Origin: Poecilobothrus nobilitatus
Lineage: Eukaryota; Arthropoda; Insecta; Diptera; Dolichopodidae
Direction: 5' to 3'
DNA: 64,000 bases
NCBI GenBank assembly: GCA_947095535.1
Contig: OX352773.1
Location: forward strand, 106,344,185 to 106,408,184
Shown: positions 32,594 through 43,201 of the stretch, piece after piece
How the letters are laid out: every line of letters starts with the position of its first letter
Numbering within the stretch: position 1 is the stretch's first letter
The notes under the pieces: generated by a model
Seen by the model: only the letters and a program-made list of their open reading frames with translations
Told to the model about the DNA's origin: nothing
Databases searched by the model: none
Program-made: the position numbers and the translations under genes

Positions 32594-32930
32594 TTGTCTA
32601 GTACTCCATTAAATACTAGAACCTCTCACTCATTCGATCACAAATTTATAAAAGTGAACTTAGGTAAAAATTATTTAGACCTTGGAATCGTTTACTTTCC
32701 GTCTAATACTGACAATTCCTCATATTCTGATTTCTTTGATATATATCATGATATTATATCAAAATTGAATGAGGATGATTCAATTTTCATTTTTGGGGAT
32801 TTCAATCGTCCTTAACTATCTTTTTTAGTAGACGATTCTGATAATTTGCTACTACCCATTAACTTTAATGTGGTTATATATTTAATAAGTGGTTAGATTT
32901 TGAATTTTCTAATGCATATGATAAAGTGGA
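32594..32930 (+). pseudogene. Alpha LINE copy A, endonuclease fragment
   Basis: HSFDHKFIKVNLGKNYLDLG, IVYFPSNTDNSSYSDFFD and EDDSIFIFGDFNRP are the second half of an APE-type endonuclease. They are closely related to the 5.7-6.5 kb copy. A TAA follows FNRP. The N-terminal half of the domain is missing. Confidence 0.8.
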
Positions 32931-33648
32931 AGTAAAGCTCGCTGATGGTACAGCTAATTTATTCTCCAATTCACTTCATCATAACGCAAGCATCTTCCAA
33001 TTTTCTTCATTTACGCCGCTTTTTGCTAAATCTTATAATAACAATATTGTATTTGATTTTCTTAATGCCGATTATGAAAGCATTAATAATGCTTTATCGG
33101 TTATTGATTGGGACGAACTGTTAACACAACAAAACATTGACTCAACAGTGTCTATTTTCTATATGAAAGTATTTCATATAATCAACTCCTTTGCACCTAA
33201 AATACATATGAAAGATAAAACCACAGAACCGTGGCTTAACAGAGAACTTAGGGCTTTGCGTCAGCGCAATAAACTTTATAAAAAAATGCAACTTACAAAG
33301 GAGCCTGACACTAATTTACTGAACATGTACAAGGATCTCGCTTTAGAATTTAAACATAAATCAAATTTGGCATACGACAATTATGTCTGTGGGATCGGTA
33401 TTAAATTAATTACGGATCCAAAAAAGTTTTTTGACTTTGTTAATATAAAACGAAAGACTTGTAGATATCCAAACTCTATGTCTAAAGGCAATGTTTTCTA
33501 TTCTAACCCTAATGTAATCTGTAATTTTTTTGCAGATTGCTTTCAAAAAGTTTTTCGTACGTTTGAGGCATCTACCAATATCCCAATTTTTAACTCCGTT
33601 AATAATACTAATTCAATTATAAAAGATTTGTATATTTCGGAAAATTAA
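32926..33648 (+). pseudogene. Alpha LINE copy A, EN-RT linker
   Basis: An open 240-codon frame. KLADGTANLFSNSLHHNASI is followed by WLNRELRALRQRNKLYKKM, YKDLALEFKHKSNLAYDNYV, DPKKFFDFVNIKRK and NVICNFFADCFQKVF, the conserved linker between endonuclease and RT in jockey-type LINEs. It stops at the point where about 400 bases, including the RT fingers present in copy B, are deleted. Confidence 0.8.
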
Positions 33649-33654
33649 ATATAT

Positions 33655-34634
33655 GAAGCAATTAACATTTATACGGACTTTAGCAAAGCTTTCGATCGTG
33701 TTGATCACAACATTTTGCTGAATAAACTCGAAACTTTGGGTATCTCTGGTTCTTTCCTGGCATGGCTTGGCTTTTATCTTACTGGAAGAACTCAAAATAT
33801 TAAATTCCAAGGTTATTCGTCAAACCTAATTTACGTTACTTCTGGAGTCCCCCAAAGTAGCCATTTAGGCCCACTTCTATTCCATGTGTTCATTTCAAAT
33901 CTTTCGCAAAAACTAATAGGTGTGTCACGTATTGCATTTGCTGACAATCATAAAATTTTACATGTTATTAAGAATAACTCTGATGCAGAATTACTTCAAG
34001 AAAATATATATTCTTACATGAATATATATATTCGTGCATATATATATATTCGTGCATATCCAATAGATTAGAACTAAATATTGAGAAATGCAAGGTCATA
34101 AGCTTTACACGTAAAAGAAATACGATACTTTTTGATTATTCAATTGACAATATAGCTCTCGAAAGGGTGAATACCATTACCGATCTTGGGATTCTTTTAG
34201 ATGATAAATTAAATTTCAATCTTGACTACGAACACATGATTGCTAAAGCAAATAACATGTTAGGTTTCATTAAAAGAAGGGCGAAGGAGTTTAATAACGC
34301 AGCAGTAGCAAAAGCACTTTATTGCTCTTTGGTTCGATCTATTTTAGAATATGGTCACATTGTTTGGAATCCGGTATTTCAAACACACTCTAAAATAATT
34401 GAATCAGCTCAAAAAAAGTTTCTTTTATTTGCTCTAAGAAACCAATATGATACTTCAGAGTATACTATTCTTCCAAGTTACATTGCAAGATTTAATACGT
34501 TGAAAATGTTAAATCTTGCATCACGCAGGAAAATACTTTCATCCCGCTTTAATTTCGACATCTTAAATAAAAATTTTGATATTCAATTTCTAACAAATAA
34601 AGTCAGAATAAATGACGAAGTTAGCAAACAATAA
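33655..34634 (+). pseudogene. Alpha LINE copy A, reverse transcriptase
   Basis: Motif A (YTDFSKAFDRVDHNILL) is present. The SGVPQSSHLGPLLF motif has Ser for the usual Gly. The catalytic motif reads AFADNHKIL, with Asn replacing the second aspartate, so the enzyme would be inactive. A local AT expansion at 34005-34060 breaks the frame. The thumb (MLGFIKRRAKEFNNAAVAKA, YCSLVRSILEYGHIVWNPVF) runs to 34634. Confidence 0.85.
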
Positions 34635-35103
34635 AAATTTAAATTTAAAACTAAATTTTTGTTTGAAAATACTCACAGAACTCAATACACAAATAATGAA
34701 CCTAAAAACAGATGTTGCACTACATTTAATAAACATAGTTATCTTTTTTCAACAGACATATCAAGAAACTCTTTTAAATATAAACTAAAAGAAATTTTTT
34801 TAAATTACCCTATTTTGTAAACATAATAATACAAGTTCAAATGCATATTATCATATTATATCATAACTAATGACGCCCATACAGTGTTTTTGTTCTGTAA
34901 GCATTTTTTTTCTTTTAATTGTAGTATGCATTAATGTTTGGTACAGTAAATAAAAAAATTTTGTATTGTAATTTGAGCTCGTTTTGTTAGCTTCTGTTTA
35001 AAATTTTAAAATTATTAATAATAGCTATAATATATTTTTTTCTTTTTGTGTTTTTTTGTAAAGACCTTGTTTTGGTCAATCAAATAAAATAAAATAAAAT
35101 AAA
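34635..35103 (+). other. Alpha LINE copy A, 3' UTR and (TAAAA)n tail
   Basis: It continues without RT-like coding to CATACAGTGTTTTTGTTCTG, then ACCTTGTTTTGGTCAATCAA and (ATAAA)n ending near 35103. The same end is found in copy B and, inverted, at 4203-4240. It defines the 3' end of the family. Confidence 0.8.
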
Positions 35104-35235
35104 TACATTCACATATTACTTTAACATTCCAATAACGTCACTTCCTGTAGTCAATCATATTCATAGTTTGATACTACATGGTCATGAGGTCATTTCCTGG
35201 AGTCAAACAGGAATAGCTATACTACTCCAGCATGT
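35098..35235. repeat. Dispersed repeat DR1, block A copy
   Basis: ATTCACATATTACTTTAACA, CAATAACGTCACTTCCTGTA and TTTCCTGGAGTCAAACAGGA follow the LINE tail directly. They match 20480-20600 and 47436-47575. Confidence 0.75.
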
Positions 35236-36340
35236 TTAAATCTGTTGAATGCTGCAAAACTTCTTCCTGGAATAGTAGGTTAGGAATAGTGGTGACAGTT
35301 TTTCGCGAGATCAGACAGTATTGAGTTATTTTGGTGTTGAAATCAACTCTGTTTACTTTACCCCATTTTTGAAGTTTTGCTAAATCATTATTTAGCTCAA
35401 TAATAGTGAAATTTTTTGCTGTTGTATTAATTTCGTGATTAATTTACAGTGGCTGTGAAACTCATAGGAAGTTACAAGCGTGCTGTCGTCGGCGAAGCTA
35501 TGATCGGATTGGAGGTTAATGAAAGTAGGTCATTGATAAATATTAAGAAGATAGTGGGTGATAAAACTGATCCTTGAGGAACACCAGCATTTATTTTGAA
35601 TTTGTCAGATGAATACCCATAGACCTGTACACGAATCGTACGATTCGAAAGGAAATCTCCAATCCATTTTAAAAAGACCCTACCTAGACCTAATGCTTTG
35701 CATTTTGCCAATAGAGGAACGTGCCAAAATCGGTAGAAGCCTTAGATATAGCAAGAGCCACAATATCGGACTCACCAGAATGATGGAGGCCGATGATAAG
35801 CTTCAATTTCTGCAGCCAATTTCTGGGTGGGTGGCATCTGAGCTGACTGTGGCAGTGTCAAATTGGAAGCAAACTGCTTGCCAAATAAGTTCGACTTCTC
35901 TTTAGAATCTCACAGTTAGCATGACTGTAATGCCAAATTAACTTTTTGGGAGGGGACCTCTGGTTGACGATTGGGCTTACCCGGAAACTTGTCTTAACCA
36001 AACAATGGTCGGAATTACCCAGGGGTCAACTGAACTGAAACTGAAACCACATATTTTTCAGGGTTTTTGGTGAGAAACAGATCCAAGAGGTGACCTTCTT
36101 GATCAGCACGGTCCGGGATTCTAGTGGGTAGTGAGAAATAAGTCAGTAGCCGGTAACACCAAAGTTATCATAATGGCTGCTGACTTGTGTTTCACTACGA
36201 TTGCTGGTTTAATTGAACTAAGATGACAATCGACGGCATGAAAATTCGTTTGCAAACCGGCGAATGTTACAGAAATTAACATTAAAATTCGTAGTTTTGT
36301 TAGAAAAATTAATATACAAACCATTAATATAAACAAATTT
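35235..36340 (-). pseudogene. CR1/jockey-like LINE, block A copy
   Basis: From right to left: an endonuclease start (SVTFAGLQTNFHAVDCHLSS), a short EN-RT linker piece (LFGKQFASNLTLPQSAQ near 35850), and the RT segment MAKCKALGLGRVFLKWIGDF, NAGVPQGSVLSPTIFLIFIN (35711-35472). The catalytic SFADDSTL is in another frame at about 35500. The tail VNRVDFNTKITQYCLISRKT runs to 35235. Several internal deletions leave it non-functional. Confidence 0.8.
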
Positions 36341-36805
36341 TAAATCAAGATTAAAATAAAATCAGAGTTGAAATTGTAATTAAATTCAAAATTAGACTTA
36401 AAGCCAACCTTAAAATTAACCAAGATCAACATCTGAATTAAAATTAAGTTAAAATATCTAAAAAAATTAAGATTACCACCAGAAATTAATAAATTAATTA
36501 CGGTAATAACTATGGTGGTATTTAAAATTGAGTGAATTGAAAGTCAAAGAAGAACAACAGCATCCATCATACGAGTGAAAGCGAGATATATATATAATAG
36601 TTTTGTTTACCACAAGTTGATATTGAGAAGAAGTAAAACAAAAAAATAAACATAAATTAATGTAAACAAAACTAAACAACCTCGTTTAATTAATAATTAA
36701 AAATTAAAAAATTATAATTTAAATATGTACCATAATTTAATCTAATTATTCACCATTATCTAATATAATCATTTTAATGTAATCATTTAAATATGATTAT
36801 CCTTA

Positions 36806-37000
36806 TTATACAAATGTGTTACTATATTCCACATCTTTCATATATTTTGAAACGGCATTTTTGTCTGGATTACACCAAATTATTCTATTAATATGTGGTT
36901 GTATATTTTCTTTTTTATATTTTATCAAATTATGAATAAAAGTGGTTTTACCACAACATGATGGACCCGCCACCATCATAGTAAAAGTGTGAAACAGCAT
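36806..37000 (-). pseudogene. Polinton-type packaging ATPase fragment, block A
   Basis: A 64-codon frame reads MLFHTFTMMVAGPSCCGKTT, with a Walker A motif GPSCCGKT. It continues FIHNLIKYKKENIQPHINRI, IIWCNPDKNAVSKYMKDV. This matches the N-terminal part of the A32/FtsK-like genome-packaging ATPases of Polintons as I remember them (HPFT..VAGP..CGKT, then a .KI.WC segment). The full enzyme is some four times longer and no Walker B is seen, so this is a fragment. It stands between a LINE and two small unknown ORFs. Confidence 0.65.
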
Positions 37001-37120
37001 AGTTGTATTAGTTAAAAACTAACTCTGCTAGCCTATATTTATATGAAAAGCTCTTTTCCCGAAGTGAATATAAATGTAACATTAGTTATTCTATGGAATA
37101 TTCTTCCATAAACCTTCGAC

Positions 37121-37282
37121 ATGGTTAAACAAGTGCTCATAGTTGACCTACAATTTTTACAAGGAAATGAAAAGCAATATTTTCTAAAAGAGTTATCCAT
37201 ACTTGAAAAAGGAAATTTACTTCCTTTCATTCTGGAAGAATATTTAGATGTAAAATGTCTATTAAAACACTATTTAGAGTAA
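37121..37282 (+). CDS. 53-codon ORF, unknown, block A
   Basis: MVKQVLIVDLQFLQGNEKQY, then FLKELSILEKGNLLPFI and a C-terminal EEYLDVKCLLKHYLE. It is too short for a standard gene prediction. The block B copy (49521-49682) has the same sequence. The VDLQ...F-KEL pattern vaguely recalls the N-terminus of small proteins found beside viral-type genes in insect genomes, but I cannot name a family. It starts 120 bases from the ATPase fragment, divergently transcribed. Confidence 0.45.
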   Translation: MVKQVLIVDLQFLQGNEKQYFLKELSILEKGNLLPFILEEYLDVKCLLKHYLE

Positions 37283-37560
37283 GCTGAAAAAATTTATGTT
37301 AAAGAACAAAAAAAAACTTTTTCTTTAAAAGTACATTGACAGTGTTAAAGTAGAAGATCTAAGCAGAAACTTTTCGTCATTGCAAAAGATTGATAACTTT
37401 AAATCAAATTATATACACTTATCAAACTTATCAAATAACTTTAAATTAAATACACTTATAAAACAACAATTTTAGATGTGCTGTTAAAAATTGTTATAAT
37501 GTATTATATATGTATCTTTTAAAGAAAAAAATGTTAGATTAAGACTTAAAAATTCATGTT

Positions 37561-37722
37561 ATGCATGTATGGGAGTATGCTTACAGATCAGCACGAAAAG
37601 ATCATTCAGAAAAATACGCACGTGATAGAAGTAGATTTCAAAGACGTGAAGAAAAAGTTGGCCTCACTATTTCTGCAATTTCTGATCATCGTAAAAAAAT
37701 GTTTCAACTTAGATTTAAATAA
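37561..37722 (+). CDS. 53-codon basic ORF, unknown, block A
   Basis: MHVWEYAYRSARKDHSEKYA is followed by RDRSRFQRREEKVGLTISA and ISDHRKKMFQL. It is strongly basic, with Arg and Lys on a helical pattern. The longer overlapping frame at 37556-37810 looks less protein-like and I take it as the shadow. The block B copy (49961-50122) differs by one conservative change (Glu to Asp at residue 5). It could be a DNA- or RNA-binding fragment. It has no recognised family. Confidence 0.45.
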   Translation: MHVWEYAYRSARKDHSEKYARDRSRFQRREEKVGLTISAISDHRKKMFQLRFK

Positions 37723-38244
37723 AAATATAATAATAAAAGAATTTAAACATAAAAATAAATGTTTTTTATGTTTATCTTATGTTTTGAAAACAAATACCAA
37801 AATCACTTAATCTATCTTTGAATTATTTTTTATTCCATACAAAAACAAAAAATAAAAAACATAAATGCATATCAAGAGTAAAAAGTATATCTTTAGTTTA
37901 ACCAGTTCCATATTTTTGAATTTCTGTTTGTTTTCTTTTATTCATATTTTTTGAACATTCTTAATTAAAAAATAAAAAAATATTTTACACGACATGCAGT
38001 CAGTTCATTAATGACTTTCGTTTCCTTTTTTCTTCTATAAAATCCTTAAGTAAAAAAACACAAATATGTATCTATTCAGAAGCAAGTATGCTATTATAAA
38101 GAACAAGTTTTTTATTTTCATTTCCTTTAAATGCAAAATTTTTTTCTCGTCAATTTTAAAGATGCTCTGTAGATTTAAAAATAAAAAAAAATGTTCTGTT
38201 ATTTATTTTCATATAAGAAATTTTCTTACTGCTTTTATATGTGT

Positions 38245-38370
38245 GCCTAGTATTTAAACAAGTTATACAATTTTGTTTATTAAGAGCCGACCTATAAACA
38301 AGTTCTTGATCTACAAAACAAGCATGAAATACATTAAACCCATCAACCAAAATGTAGGTCAGCATGTCGT
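38245..38370 (-). repeat. Segment also present at 53.43 kb in opposite orientation
   Basis: The minus strand reads LTYILVDGFNVFHACFVDQE. At 53428-53500 the plus strand reads LTYILIDGFKVGYSWLVGQ, with matching bases. It may be an LTR or UTR segment of an unidentified element. Confidence 0.5.
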
Positions 38371-38653
38371 GAGATATCGGTTGATTTTATTCTCATTCCA
38401 AAGTACAGGATTACCTACTTTCGACAGTAATGGAAACATCATGGAACAACAAAATATAATGGAACATCAAAACATCATAGAACAACAACAACAAAACGAG
38501 ACCATACAACAACTGCAACTTCAAATAGTTATAACCATAAATTCATTTATCAACAGCTTCGAGTACTACATAAATCATAGAAATCATATAAATCATTGGA
38601 CAGAATTTATAATAAAAACGAGGAAGAATACAGTTGCCTTTGTCAACTCTTAG
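38273..38653 (+). pseudogene. Q-rich frame running into NR1, block A
   Basis: A 126-codon frame. A central part LPTFDSNGNIMEQQNIMEHQ then a Q run and ETIQQLQLQIVITINSFI is helical. The last dozen codons are NR1 sequence. The block B copy (50684-50923) has a stop where block A has CAA. A splice-acceptor-like CCAAAGTACAG precedes LPTFD at 38408. The product is unknown. Confidence 0.35.
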
Positions 38654-39185
38654 ATACCCGTACGAACCGTTAGTATGTTCACAGCCTGTTACTCTGCTTA
38701 CAATATTATTTTTTTAATATTTTAGTATTTTAAAATAATTTGCGTGAATTTTATAATTTCTAGAACTAGGGGTTGTACATATTTTCAAACTATATGTTTA
38801 TATGTACATTCTTCAAAAGCAGATTCTAACCTTCCACATAACGATTATCAATCCAAAACTTTTTCAAATATTCTATAGTACCATTTAATACTAAGCGGTA
38901 AAATTAAATTTACTTAGTACACAATAGTAAATATAATTTTAAATATTATATTATATTAATGCGTACATAGTATATTTATATTGTTATAAATATATCGCCA
39001 TACATTGCAATATTTCTTTAAAAATATTTCCATTCATAGAATAATTTCTTATAAGTACAATAAAATACATATGTATATGTATGTAAATACGGCGTTATAT
39101 AATATACATATATACTCTTATCATTCATTCATCAGTGACATATACGATATGTAAATAAACATGATATTATACAAGTATGTATGTA
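38620..39185. mobile_element. NR1 copy, block A, truncated by gypsy
   Basis: Identical in layout to the first 560 bases of NR1 (ATACCCGTACGAACCGTTAG onward). It ends after ACAAGTATGTATGTAT, where block B continues into the rest of NR1 and block A enters the gypsy LTR. Confidence 0.85.
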
Positions 39186-39886
39186 TGTCATATATCCAAC
39201 AAACCAAATCTTAGAAGATGTAATTTCTAGGAGGTCTAATCAATAAATTAATTTTCATAATTCTTTCTCTTACTTTCATATTAATCAATTACAAGTATTT
39301 CAACATACTTGATATTATAAAATTCTTCTTTTTTTGTTGTTCTTCTTTTCTTTTATTCCGTTGACCGCTATGTAAAATACAATAATTCGTTTTAAAGTAC
39401 AATAAACTAAAATTAGGTCATTAAATGAAAAAGGATCATATTTCAAACAAAGCAAGACCAAAATTTTTTATTTAAATTTAAACTCTTACAAAATTTCTTT
39501 TCAAGTACAATAAACTAAAATTAAGTCATTGAATTAAAAATAAGAGATCAAATTACAAATAACGCAAGACCAATTTTTTTTGATTCAAAATTAAATTCTT
39601 ACACAATTTCCTTTTCAAGTGCAATAACAGAAATCGAAAGCACTTGAAAATATAATAAATTTCTTTTTCTTGTTTTTCTTTGTAAAATATTAATAATAAT
39701 CAATATTTAAAATTGAATTCTAAATATAAAATTTGTAAAATGTAAAAGTTAGTTTAAGTCTAGATTCGTAAGGTTTAACATTTAATTTTTAATAAAGAAA
39801 ATTAAAATAAAAAAATCAAAATTGTTTCGTGTTTAATTTATAAAGAATATTATTTTATAAACCTCAATCTTATAAAATAATAAAAC
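39186..39886 (+). promoter_or_regulatory. Putative 5' LTR
   Basis: The left boundary is set by comparison with block B, which lacks the insertion. The right boundary is the primer binding site. It contains several near-repeated AGTACAATAAACTAAAATTA segments (39401-39420, 39504-39523). The 3' LTR is absent, so the limits cannot be confirmed by pairing. Confidence 0.6.
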
Positions 39887-39904
39887 TGGCGCAGTCGGTA
39901 GGAT
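39887..39904 (+). promoter_or_regulatory. tRNA-Ser primer binding site
   Basis: TGGCGCAGTCGGTAGGAT is complementary to the 3' end (including CCA) of insect tRNA-Ser, as in the 17.6/297/tom group. It would prime minus-strand DNA synthesis. Confidence 0.85.
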
Positions 39905-40249
39905 CGCTAACTGACGTCCGATAACGGTAAAATAAAAAAAAAATAAAAAAAAAATAAAAAATAATATATAAAAGTGAAAGTTATCTATAAAATTATATTA
40001 CCAGTGACTTTAGTAAAACTTTTATTAAAAAGAATTTTTTTTATATATCAATATTCAAGTTAAATCAAGATAACTTCAATTAACTTTTAAAAATTGTATT
40101 GAATAACATTATAAAAAAAAAAAAAAAAAAATTAAAAAAAATAAAAAAAATAAAAACTAAAGTGAAAAAGTGGCGTCAGGCTTTTTTATTAAAAGAAATT
40201 TGTAGCGATAAAAGAACACAAAACAAAAGAAAAGAAAAATCTTAAGTGA

Positions 40250-41459
40250 ATGAAACCATATCGAATCAATTATAAAAATAAAAACAAACTTAAACTCGAA
40301 ACTATTAGCGAATATAATAGTATTTTAAATAATATCAAGTTAACTAACGAAACATCAGAAATGGCATTAACAATAAATTCAATCTCAACAAATGATTTAA
40401 TATCCGAAGCTAGATCTATTCCAGTATTTAGAGGAGATGGAACGTTTGAGTTAATATCATTTTTCAAAGAAGCTGATAATATCATGGGTTTAACACCAGA
40501 TCCAGGATTAAAATCTTATCTTGTCAGCATAATATTATCAAAAATACAAGGAGCAGCCGCAGCCAGCATACGAAGATTGGAAAACGCGACATGGAGTAAC
40601 ATTAAAAATCAATTAAAGAGATCATTCGGAATACAAGAAGATTACCTCAAGCTGAAAGAGAAAGCAGATGAAATTAAATTTTTAAATGTAAGTCAATTTT
40701 ATTATCAATTAACAGAAATACTAGATAAGCTAAATTTAAAATATAAACTTGATCCAAATTCCCCTATCGATTTTAAACCATCCAATAATGAAAAAAGCAT
40801 TTTAGAGAAATTTCTCAATAAACTCCCTAGATCCGATAGTATGTTTTTAAGGCTTAAAAATATTGATAATTTAGAGGAAGCTTATTATGAGCTTTTGCAA
40901 ACTGGTATTTCCACCAACAATAACAATTATAATTTTAATAAGAATCAAAATTTTTCCCGTAATGATAAAAATAAAAACAATAATAATCGTTCTAATACTA
41001 CTTTTAGAAACTCTAATTTCAATAATAATTATAATAACAATTAAATAACAATCGCTCTAAAAATTTTTTAAATAATAATTATAATAATAATAATTCCAAT
41101 CACTATCGCTCTAATATTTTTTCAAGTCATAATAATAATTATAATAATAATTCCAATCACTATCGTTCTAATAATTTTCCAAACCATAATAATAACTATA
41201 ATAATAATCCCAATAATCATTTTAATAGATATAATTCTAATTCAAATTTTAATCGTCCAATCAATCCTAATAATTCAGGGCAAAGTAGATTCCGTCGTAA
41301 TTATAGCGGAAATTTTACAAATCAAAATAATAACTATAATCAACCTACAGAGCCAATGGATACCTATGATGTTAATATTAACAATGTTTCTTTAGATAAC
41401 CAAAATGAGCAAACTGAAGAAAATTTTCATTCAGTGCCTCGGAAACCAATTTACCAATA
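40250..41459 (+). pseudogene. gag: Gypsy gag
   Basis: Capsid-like region: RSIPVFRGDGTFELISFFKE, KIQGAAAASIRRLENATWSN and FLNKLPRSDSMFLRLKNI, then a very long Asn-rich tail with RGG-like NRSN, FNRP and RFRRNYSG. No zinc knuckle is present; basic Asn-rich tails replace it in this group. The likely start is ATGGCATTA at 40361, with a good context; the longer frame begins at 40250. A TAA at 41042, probably from a small deletion, breaks the tail. It ends at TAG 41457 after the pol overlap. Confidence 0.85.
41421..41427 (+). promoter_or_regulatory. -1 ribosomal frameshift site (AAATTTT)
   Basis: In the gag frame the codons are GAA-AAT-TTT, so the heptamer A-AAT-TTT fits X-XXY-YYZ exactly. A -1 slip enters a frame that is open through the protease. 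The gag stop follows 30 bases later. Synthesis of Gag-Pol is inferred. Confidence 0.75.
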
Positions 41460-42015
41460 GTCCAATTTACAATAAATAATACAAAAGTAAATTGTTTAAT
41501 TGATACAGGTGCTACAACATCAGTTATCAATGAAACCTTATTTCCCGAAATAAAAAAAGAAAAATTGAAAAATCCTTTAAAAATTCTCACATTATTCGGT
41601 GCTAGTAAAATATTTCATACATTAATTACTGACGTTCCAATAGAATTTAATCACTCAGCACAAATCCTTTGGAAGGTATTAAAACTTAATAATAAACAAT
41701 TTGACGCGATTATAGGACAAAACGTATTGAAAGCCGTAGGAGCAAAAATAGACTTTGAAATGGAAACGATCGAAATAATGGGAAAAATAACAAAATCTAA
41801 AAATGCTTGCCCTTATAATGACATTAATGAATTGTATTCATTAGATCTAAAAACAAATATCTTTGATTTTATAAAAACAAATCATCTTAATAACGAAGAA
41901 AATAAATTATTAAAAAAAATTATAACAGAAAATAAAGATATCTTTTATCAAGAAGGTCAGACCTTAACCAACATTATTGTATTAAACATCAAATTATCAC
42001 AAAAAATAGCCATCC
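41433..42015 (+). pseudogene. pol: Gypsy aspartic protease and RT leader
   Basis: It enters by frameshift. LPIVQFTINNTKVN is followed by the active site CLIDTGATTSVINETLF (41490-41540), a complete D-T-G. FDAIIGQNVLKAVGAKIDFE is the second conserved protease loop. The tail [20 protein letters not shown] leads to RT. A frameshift near 42015 breaks the connection. Confidence 0.85.
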
Positions 42016-43200
42016 TATCTATTCGAAAATTTACAGATTTCCTAAGATTCATGAACATGAGGTGGAAAAACAAATTTCCGAAATGCTATCTCAGGGGATA
42101 GTAAAACGTAGTAATTCTCCTTATAATTCACCTATCTGGATAGTTCCCAAGAAACTAGATCAATCAGGAAAACAAAAATGGAGAATAGTGCTAGATTATA
42201 GGAAATTGAATGAGATTACAATTGAAGATAAATTTCCTATTCCGAATATTGAATCTCTCTTTGATAAACTAGGTAAAGCCCAATATTTCTCTACTATTGA
42301 TCTCGCTAAAGGATTTCATCAAATCCTTGTAGACGAAAAAGATCAACCGAAAACAGCCTTTTCGACCCCACAAGGTCACTATGAGTTTGTCAGGATGCCA
42401 TTCGGGTTGAAGAATGCTCCTGCAACATTCCAACGAATGATAAATTATGTTTTACGTGACTTTATAAATCATATCTGTGTCGTATATCTAGACGATATAC
42501 TAATTTTCAGTACGTCACTACAAGAACATGAAAACGCAATTAGAAAAATATTTGAAAGGTTAAGAAAATTTAATTTAAAAATACAATTAGATAAATGTTT
42601 ATTTTTTTCTAAAGAATCAGAATATTTAGGACATTTACTTACAGATAAGGGAATTAAACCAAACCAAAAAAAAATTGAATTGATAAAAAAACTAAAACTA
42701 CCAAATTCTCGAAAATCCATTAAAAGCTTTTTAGGTATTACTGGGTATTATCGTAAGTTTATTAAAGACTACGCTAAAATTGCCCAACCATTAACTTATT
42801 GCTTGAAAATAGATAATAAAATTGACATTAACAATCCTAAATATATTCAAGCATTTGAGAAACTTAAAGAAATCATTACTAGTGATCCAATATTAAAATA
42901 CCCAAATTTTAATCAAAAATTTACCTTAACTACTGATGCAAGTGACTTTGCTATTGGGGCTGTTTTATCACAAAATGGACATCCAATTGCATTTGCAAGT
43001 AGAACATTAAATGATCACGAAAATCGTTATAGTACTATCGAGAAAGAGCTCTTGGCAATTGTTTAGGCAACTAAGTACTTTAGACCGTACCTGTTTGGTG
43101 TTAGATTTACTATAAAAACGGATCATAGACCTCTAGTTTGGCTAAACTCACTAAAAGAACCGAATTCAAAACTCCAAAGATGGAGAATTAAATTAAATGA
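42016..43200 (+). pseudogene. pol: Gypsy reverse transcriptase and RNase H
   Basis: RT motifs in order: [68 protein letters not shown] and the catalytic [11 protein letters not shown], with both aspartates intact. RNase H follows with [44 protein letters not shown], then TAG (43064) where a Trp codon is usual, then ATKYFRPYLFG and KTDHRPLVWLNS. Apart from this stop the domain is well preserved. Confidence 0.9.
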
Positions 43201-43201
43201 A

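Larger units (their letters stand above)
32653..39185. repeat. Block A of a 6.5-kb direct duplication
   Basis: 32653-39185 corresponds in order to 44576-51597 (block B). Both contain alpha LINE EN-RT, DR1, a CR1/jockey-like LINE, the ATPase fragment, two 53-codon ORFs, a Q-rich frame and the start of NR1. From 35.1 kb onward the copies differ at only a few bases per hundred by eye; the LINE part differs more. Block A ends where the gypsy LTR begins. Confidence 0.9.

Noticed and set aside
37556..37810. 84-codon plus-strand ORF in block A and its block B copy
   Set aside because: The overlapping 53-codon basic frame has better protein character. The 84-codon frame ends in low-complexity Lys/Asn sequence.
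42469..42720. Minus-strand ORFs within gypsy RT and integrase
   Set aside because: They are shadows of strongly conserved plus-strand domains.
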